Shown here: one piece after another, positions 7,985-14,088 of the stretch | Position numbering within the stretch: position 1 is the first letter of the stretch | How the letters are laid out: each line of letters opens with the position of its first letter | From: Psychromarinibacter sediminicola | Lineage (GTDB): Bacteria > Pseudomonadota > Alphaproteobacteria > Rhodobacterales > Rhodobacteraceae | Direction of reading: 5' to 3' | DNA: 34,441 nt | Assembly (NCBI RefSeq): GCF_029168335.1 | Contig: NZ_JARGYC010000049.1 | Location: 1-34,441 of the forward strand | The notes under the pieces: model-generated | Seen by the model: the letters and a program-made list of their open reading frames with translations, nothing else | Told to the model about the DNA's origin: nothing | The model's database searches: none | Translations under genes and position numbers: made by a program

Positions 7985-8253
7985 CGTTTGTACGGTGCCC
8001 CAGCGCGGAACAAGGCCGCAGGCCGCCGCGCAAGCGCCGCCTCTCGGCGATTGCTCTGCAATCGCCTGTCGGCAGGGCATTGCAGAGCAATGCCCGAGAG
8101 ACGCGCCCCAGAGCGGCGGCGCTGTGGTAGACGTTATCGCAGCGCTCCGAGGTCGCCCGGACCTGGCAGCCATAAAGTGCAAAGCTCGTAATCCGGTGCG
8201 CCCCCGCGGGCGTCGGCCCTCGCGCGGCTTCTCACGCTGTTCGGGAATGGCCA
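7985..8253 (-). repeat. Long dispersed repeat, copy B2 (inverted relative to A1/A2)
   Basis: Read on the minus strand this copy starts at about CCCGAACAGCGTGAGAAGCC (8253-8234) and runs through CTTTATGGCTGCCAGGTCC and CCACAGCGCCGCCGC to the CCTTGTTCCGCGC segment. It contains the double-hairpin insertion at 8041-8100, as A1 does. It follows B1 head to tail. The boundary toward the SulP promoter at 7985 is approximate. Confidence 0.7.
8041..8100 (-). repeat. REPIN-like double-hairpin module (copy 2)
   Basis: CTCTC (8041-8045) pairs with GAGAG (8096-8100). Inside are hairpin 8046-8066 (GGCGATTGC/GCAATCGCC) and hairpin 8075-8095 (GGGCATTGC/GCAATGCCC), each with a 3-nt loop. Compared with the copy at 2-64, the second hairpin has replaced TTTCGC/GCGAAA with TTGC/GCAA on both arms, so pairing is preserved. 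The insertion point, read on the minus strand, is GCGCGT|CGGCGC-type sequence that is empty in copies A2 and B1. Confidence 0.7.
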
Positions 8254-8509
8254 GTAGTGTAGGTCCACTGGACGTTCGGCACAGGCGTTGACCCCTTCGA
8301 ACGTTGTCCAGCGCGGGACAAGGCCGCAGGCCGCAGGCCGCCGCGCAAGCGCCGACGCGCCCCCACGCGGCGGCGCTGTGGTGGACGTTATCGCAGAGCT
8401 CGGAGGTCGCCCGAATTTGGCAGCCATAAAGCGCGCCGTTCGGACTCCGGTGCGCCCCCCGCGCGCGTCGGCCCTCGCGCGGCTCCTCACGTAGGTTGAA
8501 CGTACCCGG
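8254..8509 (-). repeat. Long dispersed repeat, copy B1 (inverted)
   Basis: On the minus strand the copy begins CCGGGTACGTTCAACCTACG (8509-8490) followed by TGAGGAGCCGCGC, then CTTTATGGCTGCCAAATTCG and CCACAGCGCCGCCGCG, ending in a GTTCGAAGGGGTC segment. The insertion point at 8354/8355 is empty. A short CTGCGGC expansion (8320-8342) is specific to this copy. Confidence 0.7.
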
Positions 8510-8541
8510 CGCCTCGCGCCGGCTCGCGCGTCACGACAGGT

Positions 8542-8553
8542 TTGCAACGCGCC
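8542..8553 (+). promoter_or_regulatory. 12-mer shared by the mtnP and apt upstream regions
   Basis: TTGCAACGCGCC occurs here, 44 nt before mtnP, and again at 11629-11640, 54 nt before apt. It may contain a common -35 element (TTGCAA). No strong -10 is clear for mtnP (GTATCA at about 8562 is a weak candidate). Confidence 0.3.
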
Positions 8554-8597
8554 ATGCAGCGCGTATCAACGGGACGGACGGCAACAGGAGGCGTGGA

Positions 8598-9470
8598 ATG
8601 GGCGACACGATGATCGGGGTGATCGGCGGCTCGGGGGTCTACGACATCGATGGGCTGGAGGGCGCCGAATGGCGCGGCGTGGAGAGCCCCTGGGGCGCGC
8701 CCTCGGACCAGGTACTGACCGGCAGGCTGGACGGCGTTCCGATGGCCTTTCTGCCGCGGCACGGGCGGGGGCACGTGCATTCGCCCTCCACCGTGCCCTA
8801 CCGCGCCAATATCGACGCGCTGAAGCGGCTGGGCGTGACCGACGTGGTCAGCGTCTCGGCCTGCGGATCGTTCCGCGAGGAGATGGCGCCGGGCGACTTC
8901 GTGGTCGTGGACCAGTTCATCGACCGGACGATCGCGCGGGAGAAGACGTTCTTCGGCACCGGCTGCGTCGCGCATGTCTCGGTCGCGCATCCCACCTGCC
9001 CGCGCCTCTCGGCCGCCTGTATCGAGGCGGGCAAGGCCGAGGGAATCACCGTGCATGACGGCGGCACCTACCTGGCGATGGAGGGGCCGCAGTTCTCGTC
9101 GATGGCCGAGTCGAAGCTCTACCGCGAGGTCTGGGGCTGCGACGTGATCGGGATGACCAACATGCCCGAGGCCAAGCTCGCCCGCGAGGCGGAGCTTTGC
9201 TATGCGAGCGTGGCGATGATCACCGACTACGACAGCTGGCACCCGCATCACGGCGCCGTCGACATCTCGGATATCATCGCGACGCTGACCGGCAATGCCG
9301 ACAAGGCGCGGGGGCTGGTCAAGCGGCTGCCGGCACTGCTGGGCGCGGTGCGGGAGTCCTGCGAATACGGCTGCGACCGGGCGCTGGACCACGCGCTGCT
9401 GACCGCGCCGGAGAAGCGCGACGCGGGTCTGGTGGCCAAGCTCGACGCCGTGGCGGGACGGGTTCTATAG
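8598..9470 (+). CDS. mtnP: S-methyl-5'-thioadenosine phosphorylase
   Basis: The 290-residue cytoplasmic enzyme cleaves methylthioadenosine with phosphate to adenine and methylthioribose-1-phosphate. Family features are the N-terminal IGVIGGSGVYDIDGLE, FLPRHGRGHVHSPSTVPYRANIDALK (phosphate and substrate loop), SACGSFREEMAPGDFVVVDQFIDRT, and YLAMEGPQFSSMAESKLYR with GMTNMPEAKLAREAELCYA (purine site). The length is usual for the trimeric MTAP type. The ATG is supported by AGGAGG 7 nt upstream. The SDR-DoxX gene begins at its stop codon. Adenine released here is the substrate of Apt encoded 2.2 kb downstream, so the pair forms a salvage route. Confidence 0.95.
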   Translation: MGDTMIGVIGGSGVYDIDGLEGAEWRGVESPWGAPSDQVLTGRLDGVPMAFLPRHGRGHVHSPSTVPYRANIDALKRLGVTDVVSVSACGSFREEMAPGDFVVVDQFIDRTIAREKTFFGTGCVAHVSVAHPTCPRLSAACIEAGKAEGITVHDGGTYLAMEGPQFSSMAESKLYREVWGCDVIGMTNMPEAKLAREAELCYASVAMITDYDSWHPHHGAVDISDIIATLTGNADKARGLVKRLPALLGAVRESCEYGCDRALDHALLTAPEKRDAGLVAKLDAVAGRVL

Positions 9471-10723
9471 CCGGCAGGGTCCTGCTGCTGGGCGCCGACG
9501 GGTTCATCGGGCGCCATATCGCCATCGCCCTGCGCGCGGCGGGCTATGGGCCGGTCTGCGTGGCGCGGCGGGTCTCGGCGCTGGCGGCGCAGGGGTTCGA
9601 GGTGCTGCGGGCGGATCTGACCGATCCGGCGACAAATGAGGCCGGGTTCTGGGCGCCGCATGCGGCCGACGCCGTCGCCGTGGTGAACGCGGCGGGGTTG
9701 CTCGATGCGACCGAGGCGGCTTTCGAGGCGGTGCATGTGGCGGCGCCGCGGGCGCTTTACGCGGCACTTAACAAGGACGCGCAGATCGTGCTGATCTCGG
9801 CCGTCGGGATCGAGGCCGACACGCCGTTCGGCCGCTGGCGGCGCGAGGGCGAGGCGGTGGCGCGCGCGGCGCCCTGCCCCGTCACCATCCTGCGGCCGGG
9901 GCTGGTGATGGGCGAGACGTCCTATGGCGGGACGTCGCTCTTGCGGGCGCTGGCGGCGATGCCGCTGGTCACGCCGGTGGTGGCCGGCGGGCAGGCGGTG
10001 AACCCGATGCATGCGGGCGATCTGGCCGCGCTGGTGGTGCGCTCACTGGAAGGGCCGCCGGATGGCGGGCCACATGACGCGGGCGGGTCGGAGACGGTGA
10101 CCCAGGCGGAACTGGTGCAGCGGTTGCGGGCCTGGATGGGGCAGCGGCCGGTGCCGGTGCTGGATGTGCCGGTCCGGGCCGCGCGGGCGCTGGGGCGGGT
10201 CGGCTCGGCGCTGAAGCTGGGACCGATCTCGCGCAACGCGGCGGCGCAGCTGGAGGCGGGGATCGAGAGCCGGCCCGGGCCGGAGACGGTGACGCGGGGT
10301 GTCTCGGATTTCCTGGCGGCGCGGCCGGCGGGGACGCAGGATTTGTGGCAGGCGCGGCTCTACCTGCTGAAACCGGCGGTGCGGCTGGGGCTGGCGGTGC
10401 TGTGGCTCGTCTCCGGGCTCCTGGGGCTGTTGCTGCCGGCCGAGACGGTGCTGGGGGCGGCGGACACGGCGCTGCCGGACGGCATGGCGCTGGCGCTCGG
10501 CCGGCTCGGCGGGCTTGTCGATCTGGCGATCGCCGGCGCCCTTCTCGCCGCGTGGCGTTTGCGGCTGATGGCCTGGGTGCAGATGGCGGTGGTGGCGGGC
10601 TACACCGTGGCGCTGACGCTGCTGGATCCGTCGCTGTGGCTCGACCCGTTCGGGGCGCTGTTGAAGAACCTGCCGGTCCTGTTGCTGCTCCTGGTCCACC
10701 GGGTGCTGGAGGAGGAGCGGTGA
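9467..10723 (+). CDS. SDR-type NAD(P)-binding protein fused to a DoxX-like membrane domain
   Basis: The product has about 418 residues. Residues 5-290 form an atypical short-chain dehydrogenase/epimerase-like Rossmann domain (VLLLGADGFIGRHIA nucleotide loop, VVNAAGLLD, VTILRPGLVMG, NPMHAGDLAALV). Residues about 305-415 contain about four hydrophobic helices of a DoxX-like module (LYLLKPAVRLGLAVLWLVSG, LDLAIAGALLAAW-like segments). The substrate is unknown. The start is a problem: no ATG, GTG or TTG exists in frame between the mtnP stop region and the Rossmann strand. The ATA at 9467 overlaps the mtnP stop as ATAG, in the position of a usual ATGA coupling site, and is used here provisionally; CTG codons at 9482-9490 are alternatives. 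It is followed by DUF2269 with a GTGA overlap. Confidence 0.8.
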   Translation: MAGRVLLLGADGFIGRHIAIALRAAGYGPVCVARRVSALAAQGFEVLRADLTDPATNEAGFWAPHAADAVAVVNAAGLLDATEAAFEAVHVAAPRALYAALNKDAQIVLISAVGIEADTPFGRWRREGEAVARAAPCPVTILRPGLVMGETSYGGTSLLRALAAMPLVTPVVAGGQAVNPMHAGDLAALVVRSLEGPPDGGPHDAGGSETVTQAELVQRLRAWMGQRPVPVLDVPVRAARALGRVGSALKLGPISRNAAAQLEAGIESRPGPETVTRGVSDFLAARPAGTQDLWQARLYLLKPAVRLGLAVLWLVSGLLGLLLPAETVLGAADTALPDGMALALGRLGGLVDLAIAGALLAAWRLRLMAWVQMAVVAGYTVALTLLDPSLWLDPFGALLKNLPVLLLLLVHRVLEEER

Positions 10724-11208
10724 TCGACTGGTACCTGCTTCTCAAATGGGCGCACATCCTGTCCTCCACCGTGCTCTTCGGCACCGGGATCGGCACCGCG
10801 TTCCAGATGGTCTGGGCGATGCGCACGGTGCGGGTCACGGGTCGCGCGGAGACGGTGCATTCGGTCGCCTCGGGCGTCGTCGTGGCGGACTGGCTGTTCA
10901 CGACGCCGGCGGGCGTGGTGCAGCCGGTGACGGGGCTGCTGCTGGTGCATCTGGCCGGGTTCGGCTGGGGCGAGCCGTGGCTGGCTCTGAGCTATGCCGG
11001 CTATGCGCTGGCCCTGGCCTGCTGGGTGCCCGTGGTGCGGCTGCAGATCCGGATCCGCGACCTGGCGGGCGCGGCGCTGGCGGCGGGCGCGCCGCTGCCG
11101 GCGGAGGCGCGGCGGCTCTACCGGCTCTGGTTCGCGCTGGGATGGCCGGCATTCCTGGCGCTGGTCGCGGTGTTCTGGCTGATGGTGGCCAAGCCCGCCC
11201 TCTGGTGA
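10720..11208 (+). CDS. DUF2269-family integral membrane protein
   Basis: The 162-residue product starts with GTG overlapping the upstream stop as GTGA, behind GGAGGAG. It has about four hydrophobic segments. IDWYLLLKWAHILSSTVLFGTGIGTAFQM is the recognisable DUF2269 opening, DWLFTTPAGVVQPVTGLLLV lies in the middle, and FALGWPAFLALVAVFWLMV is the last helix. The biochemical role of DUF2269 is not established. Proteins of this family are often encoded next to SDR-DoxX fusions, which is the arrangement here and suggests a joint membrane complex. It ends 5 nt before the stop of the convergent RHH gene. Confidence 0.85.
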   Translation: MIDWYLLLKWAHILSSTVLFGTGIGTAFQMVWAMRTVRVTGRAETVHSVASGVVVADWLFTTPAGVVQPVTGLLLVHLAGFGWGEPWLALSYAGYALALACWVPVVRLQIRIRDLAGAALAAGAPLPAEARRLYRLWFALGWPAFLALVAVFWLMVAKPALW

Positions 11209-11212
11209 GCCG

Positions 11213-11383
11213 CTACTCCGCGTGCTCGGACAGGTAGTCGCGGATGAACCGCCGGATCTCGCGCGCGGCGCTGGTGTCCTGGTCCTTGCACAGCTGCACG
11301 AAGGCGTCGCGTTCCTCCTTGTCCAGCCGCAGGATGAGCTGGCTGTCCTTCTTGTTCTTCTTCTTGTCGGTCTTCTTGCTCAT
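11213..11383 (-). CDS. Small ribbon-helix-helix-type DNA-binding protein
   Basis: The 56-residue frame has a lysine-rich N-terminus (MSKKTDKKKNKK) followed by SQLILRLDKEERDAFVQLC and DTSAAREIRRFIRDYL. A beta strand of alternating residues and two helices fit a CopG/Arc-like ribbon-helix-helix fold, which binds DNA as a dimer. Codon third positions are strongly GC, as in real genes here. A 90-residue frame on the same strand starting at 11390 is a shadow in another phase. It diverges from an AT-rich promoter island carrying a tandem 13-mer and a TATATA palindrome, so autoregulation is a fair guess but not shown. Confidence 0.8.
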   Translation of the reverse strand: MSKKTDKKKNKKDSQLILRLDKEERDAFVQLCKDQDTSAAREIRRFIRDYLSEHAE

Positions 11384-11401
11384 TGCTCACCCGCGCGCGT
11401 T

Positions 11402-11427
11402 CCCGCTTGACTGACCCGCTTGACTGA
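11402..11427 (+). repeat. Perfect tandem 13-mer in the RHH / small-ORF intergenic region
   Basis: CCCGCTTGACTGA occurs twice head to tail (11402-11414 and 11415-11427). Each copy contains TTGACT, and the second supplies the -35 box of the promoter below. Tandem sites of this kind suit cooperative binding by RHH dimers. Confidence 0.75.
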
Positions 11428-11449
11428 TTGCTATCTCATGTATATACAT
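11420..11449 (+). promoter_or_regulatory. Sigma70-type promoter overlapping a TATATA palindrome
   Basis: TTGACT (11420-11425), a 17-nt spacer and TATACA (11443-11448) form a good housekeeping-type promoter. ATGTATATACAT (11438-11449) is a perfect 12-bp palindrome over the -10 region and a plausible operator. The surrounding 11420-11510 is conspicuously AT-rich for this genome. Confidence 0.55.
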
Positions 11450-11506
11450 AAGAAATACAAGAGAACGACATACGATTATCACAGCTATTCCGGAAGGGAA
11501 CAGAAA

Positions 11507-11617
11507 ATGACGCTGGACTCCGCAAGGTCGCTGCTGCTGGCCCGCCGGCTGAACCAGAAGACACCGCGCGCCAACTGGATCCCGGCGATCGTCTACCGCG
11601 TGTTCCGCCTGCGCTGA
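11507..11617 (+). CDS. 36-residue basic peptide, hypothetical
   Basis: The frame MTLDSARSLLLARRLNQKTP... ends in YRVFRLR. It follows GGAAGGG about 9 nt upstream and a good promoter at 11420-11449. It is strongly basic with seven arginines and one lysine, has no membrane segment, and may form an amphipathic helix at its start. Codon third positions are GC-rich while the leader before it is AT-rich, which supports translation from this ATG. It lies 77 nt before apt and could be a leader of that gene or an independent small protein. I know no family for it. Confidence 0.5.
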   Translation: MTLDSARSLLLARRLNQKTPRANWIPAIVYRVFRLR

Positions 11618-11628
11618 GCGCGCCCGGC

Positions 11629-11640
11629 TTGCAACGCGCC
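11629..11640 (+). promoter_or_regulatory. Second copy of the mtnP/apt shared 12-mer, candidate apt promoter
   Basis: TTGCAACGCGCC lies 54 nt before apt. A CATAAT sequence at about 11654-11659 could serve as -10, although the spacing from TTGCAA (19 nt) is long. The same 12-mer precedes mtnP at 8542. Confidence 0.35.
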
Positions 11641-11694
11641 CCCGCTTGCGCGACATAATCGGCCCCGACGCCAACGCGCCGAAGGGGCCGGTTC

Positions 11695-12234
11695 ATGAAA
11701 TCTTCCAAGTCCGTCAGGGACTATATCCGCACCATCGCCGATTTCCCGCACGAGGGGATCCTGTTCCGCGACGTGACGACGCTGTTCGCCGACCCGCGCG
11801 GGTTCCGCATGGCGATCGACCAGATGCTGCACCCTTACGTGGGCGAGCGCATCGACAAGGTGGTGGGGCTGGAGGCGCGCGGCTTAATCCTGGGCGGCGC
11901 CATCGCGCATCAGCTGGGCATCGGCTTTGTCCCGATCCGCAAGAAGGGCAAGCTGCCCGGCACCACGATCAGCCAGGACTACAAGCTGGAATACGGCGAG
12001 GCGATCGTGGAGATCCACGACGACGCGATCCTGCCGGGCGAGAACGTGCTGGTGGTCGACGATCTCTTGGCCACGGGCGGCACGGCGGAGGCCGGGATCA
12101 AGCTTCTGGAGCGGCTGGGCGCGAATATCGTGGGCTGCGCCTTCATCGTCGACCTGCCCGAGCTGGGCGGGCGCAAGCTGTTGGAAAAGCTCGGCATGGA
12201 CGTGCATGCGCTGTGCGAGTTCGAGGGCGCCTGA
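11695..12234 (+). CDS. apt: Adenine phosphoribosyltransferase
   Basis: The 179-residue cytoplasmic enzyme condenses adenine with PRPP to AMP. The sequence carries [27 protein letters not shown] (adenine-binding N-region), [31 protein letters not shown], and the PRPP-binding motif [14 protein letters not shown] at about residues 117-130. The length is typical. The ATG is preceded by GAAGGGG. In context it uses adenine released by MtnP, and the two genes share an upstream 12-mer. Its stop codon directly abuts the stop of a small convergent frame. Confidence 0.96.
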   Translation: MKSSKSVRDYIRTIADFPHEGILFRDVTTLFADPRGFRMAIDQMLHPYVGERIDKVVGLEARGLILGGAIAHQLGIGFVPIRKKGKLPGTTISQDYKLEYGEAIVEIHDDAILPGENVLVVDDLLATGGTAEAGIKLLERLGANIVGCAFIVDLPELGGRKLLEKLGMDVHALCEFEGA

Positions 12235-12399
12235 TCAGCGGCCGCGGCGGGCCATCGGCGGCAGGTCGACATAGCCGTAGCTGCGGTTCGGGCGGTGGCG
12301 CGTGTCGCGCAGGTCGCGGGGGATGTCGTCCATCGCCATCAGGGCCAGGACGATCGAGTCCTCGTAGCTGCGGTCGGCGGTGTGGATGCGGCGGGTCAT
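12235..12399 (-). CDS. 54-residue hypothetical protein
   Basis: The frame MTRRIHTADRSYEDSIVLAL... ends in YVDLPPMARRGR. It is basic at both ends with a short hydrophobic middle (SIVLALMAMDDIP) too short for a confident membrane span. It starts at ATG 12399 after GAAGGACCCC, a moderate ribosome site, and converges on apt with no intervening base: TGA of apt is followed at once by the complement of its own TGA. Codon use agrees with coding, but I recognise no family. Its promoter may lie in the 12400-12586 region next to the direct repeats. Confidence 0.5.
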   Translation of the reverse strand: MTRRIHTADRSYEDSIVLALMAMDDIPRDLRDTRHRPNRSYGYVDLPPMARRGR

Positions 12400-12478
12400 G
12401 TCGGGGTCCTTCGGTCGGTGTTGCGGTTCGGGCGACTGGATCAAGCGTGCGGCCGGCCCCGCCGGACAAGCAATATCG

Positions 12479-12515
12479 CCCCGCGGCTACCCGAATGCGC
12501 CCCGTGGCTATCCGA
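12479..12515. promoter_or_regulatory. Pair of 16-bp direct repeats spaced by 21 bp
   Basis: CCCCGCGGCTACCCGA (12479-12494) and CCCCGTGGCTATCCGA (12500-12515) differ at two positions and repeat with a 21-bp period, two helical turns. They lie 72 nt before the dehydrogenase start and about 80 nt upstream of the divergent 54-residue frame, so they look like tandem operator half-sites on one face of the helix. Confidence 0.45.
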
Positions 12516-12586
12516 TAACAGCGGCGCTGGCCGGGCGCCCGGGGCGGGCTAGGTGACGGTCGACCCGACCCCAAGAGCCCGAGACC

Positions 12587-13840
12587 ATGCGAGATTTCCA
12601 GCTACCCGACCTGATGCACCGCGTCTTCGACGCCATCGACGCCTCCGACGACGTGCGCGCCCGGCTGGCACAGCGCGACCGGGTGATGGAGGTCCAGATC
12701 GTGGTGCGCCGCGACGACGGCTCGCTCGCCGTGCTGCCGGGCTGGCGGGTGCAGTACGACACGACGCTCGGCCCGGCGAAGGGCGGCGTGCGGTTCCACC
12801 CCGAGGTCTCGCCGACCGAGGTGACGGAGCTGGCGTTCTGGATGACGCTGAAATGCGCGCTGATGAACCTGCCCTTCGGCGGCGGCAAGGGCGGCGTGAA
12901 GGTCGACCCCAAGGCACTGTCGCCGATCGAGCTGGAGCGGCTGGCGCGCGGCTATGTCCGCGGCATCTTCGAGGTGCTGGGGCCGGACGACGACATCCCG
13001 GCGCCGGACGTGAACACCAACGGCCGGGTCATGGGCTGGATGGCGGACGAATACTCCATCATCGAGCGGCGCCGGCAGCCGGCGGCGGTCACCGGCAAGC
13101 CGATCTGCCTGGGCGGCTCGGCCGGCCGCGTCTCGGCCACCGGACAGGGGGCACTGCACGTGCTGGACGCCTGGCTGGCGCGGCAGGATCGCGCCCCCGC
13201 CGAGACGCGGGTGGCGGTGCAGGGCTTCGGCAATGCCGGGGCGCATTTCGCGTCGCTGGCGCATGCGGCGGGCTACCGGGTGGTCGCGGTGTCGGACTCC
13301 TCGGGCGCGGTGGTCCGCGAGGACGGGCTCGACCCCGGGCCGCTGCGCGCCTTCAAGGCGGATGGCGGGCATCTGGCCGACTACGACGGCGCGGGCTGCA
13401 AGACCGTCGGCGGCGACGCGCTGCTGGCGCTGGACGTCGACGTTCTGGCGCTCGCCGCGCTGCAGAACGCGGTGACCGAGGACAATGTGGGTGACGTGCG
13501 CGCCGGCACGGTGCTGGAACTGGCCAACGGCCCAGTCTCGCCCGGGGCCGACGGGGCGCTCCGCGAGCGGGAGGTGACCGTGCTGCCGGACATCCTGGTG
13601 AACGCGGGCGGCGTGACGGTCAGCTACTACGAATGGATCCAGGGCCGCACCGGTGATTACTGGGACGCCGACACCGTGGCCGGCCGGCTGAAGACACGGA
13701 TGGACCGGACCGCCGCACAAGTCCTGGACCTCGCCGAGGAGGCCGCTATCCCCCCGCGCGAGGCCGCCTACCGGATCGCCGTGGGCCGCATCGCCGACGC
13801 CATCGACAGCCGCGGCAACAGCACCTATTTCAGCGGCTGA
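12587..13840 (+). CDS. Glu/Leu/Phe/Val-type amino acid dehydrogenase (probable glutamate dehydrogenase)
   Basis: The 417-residue enzyme deaminates an amino acid to its 2-oxo acid with NAD(P). The substrate domain carries GPAKGGVRFHP (Lys65), FWMTLKCALMNLPFGGGKGGVKVDP (Lys89, Lys101) and the catalytic Asp141 in IPAPDVNT. The Rossmann domain starts near VAVQGFGNAGAHF (about 210). PDILVNAGGVTVSYYEWIQ is the usual C-terminal segment. The length fits the hexameric glutamate dehydrogenase class rather than the shorter leucine dehydrogenases. The coenzyme cannot be read with certainty. It stands alone with its own upstream region containing 21-bp spaced repeats. Confidence 0.93.
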   Translation: MRDFQLPDLMHRVFDAIDASDDVRARLAQRDRVMEVQIVVRRDDGSLAVLPGWRVQYDTTLGPAKGGVRFHPEVSPTEVTELAFWMTLKCALMNLPFGGGKGGVKVDPKALSPIELERLARGYVRGIFEVLGPDDDIPAPDVNTNGRVMGWMADEYSIIERRRQPAAVTGKPICLGGSAGRVSATGQGALHVLDAWLARQDRAPAETRVAVQGFGNAGAHFASLAHAAGYRVVAVSDSSGAVVREDGLDPGPLRAFKADGGHLADYDGAGCKTVGGDALLALDVDVLALAALQNAVTEDNVGDVRAGTVLELANGPVSPGADGALREREVTVLPDILVNAGGVTVSYYEWIQGRTGDYWDADTVAGRLKTRMDRTAAQVLDLAEEAAIPPREAAYRIAVGRIADAIDSRGNSTYFSG

Positions 13841-13850
13841 GCCATGCCGC

Positions 13851-14009
13851 GGCCGTCCCGCTCGCGCCGCACACCGCTGCTTCTTCTCGTTCCAAATACG
13901 CATCCGGCGGACCCACCTGTCTCAGCGGCCGAACCCCGCCCCGGCCGTCCCGCCCGCGCCGCACACCGCTGCTTCTTCTCGTTCCAAATACGCATCCGGC
14001 GCACCCACC
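13851..14009. repeat. Imperfect tandem duplication with a 92-bp period
   Basis: A 67-bp segment at 13851-13917 recurs at 13943-14009 with only two or three changes. Each copy contains TTCTTCTCGTTCCAAATACG followed by CATCCGGCG. The reverse complement (GCGTATTTGGAACGAGAAG) resembles a sequence found after the ctaE gene at 21761-21782. The minus-strand FAD oxidase gene ends 80 nt away, so the motif again lies downstream of a gene in the same orientation. The whole 13841-14088 gap contains no credible gene. Confidence 0.75.
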
Positions 14010-14088
14010 GGGCGCACGCCCCCGGCCCGACGCCCCGCCCCCGCCAGTCGCGCCCGCAAGCCGTTGCGAAACCGCCTGGACCAGGAAC

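Noticed and set aside
8134-8547. 137-residue minus-strand frame in the right repeat
   Set aside because: Its similarity to a frame in the left copy reflects the repeat DNA; composition is low complexity and no start signal is seen.
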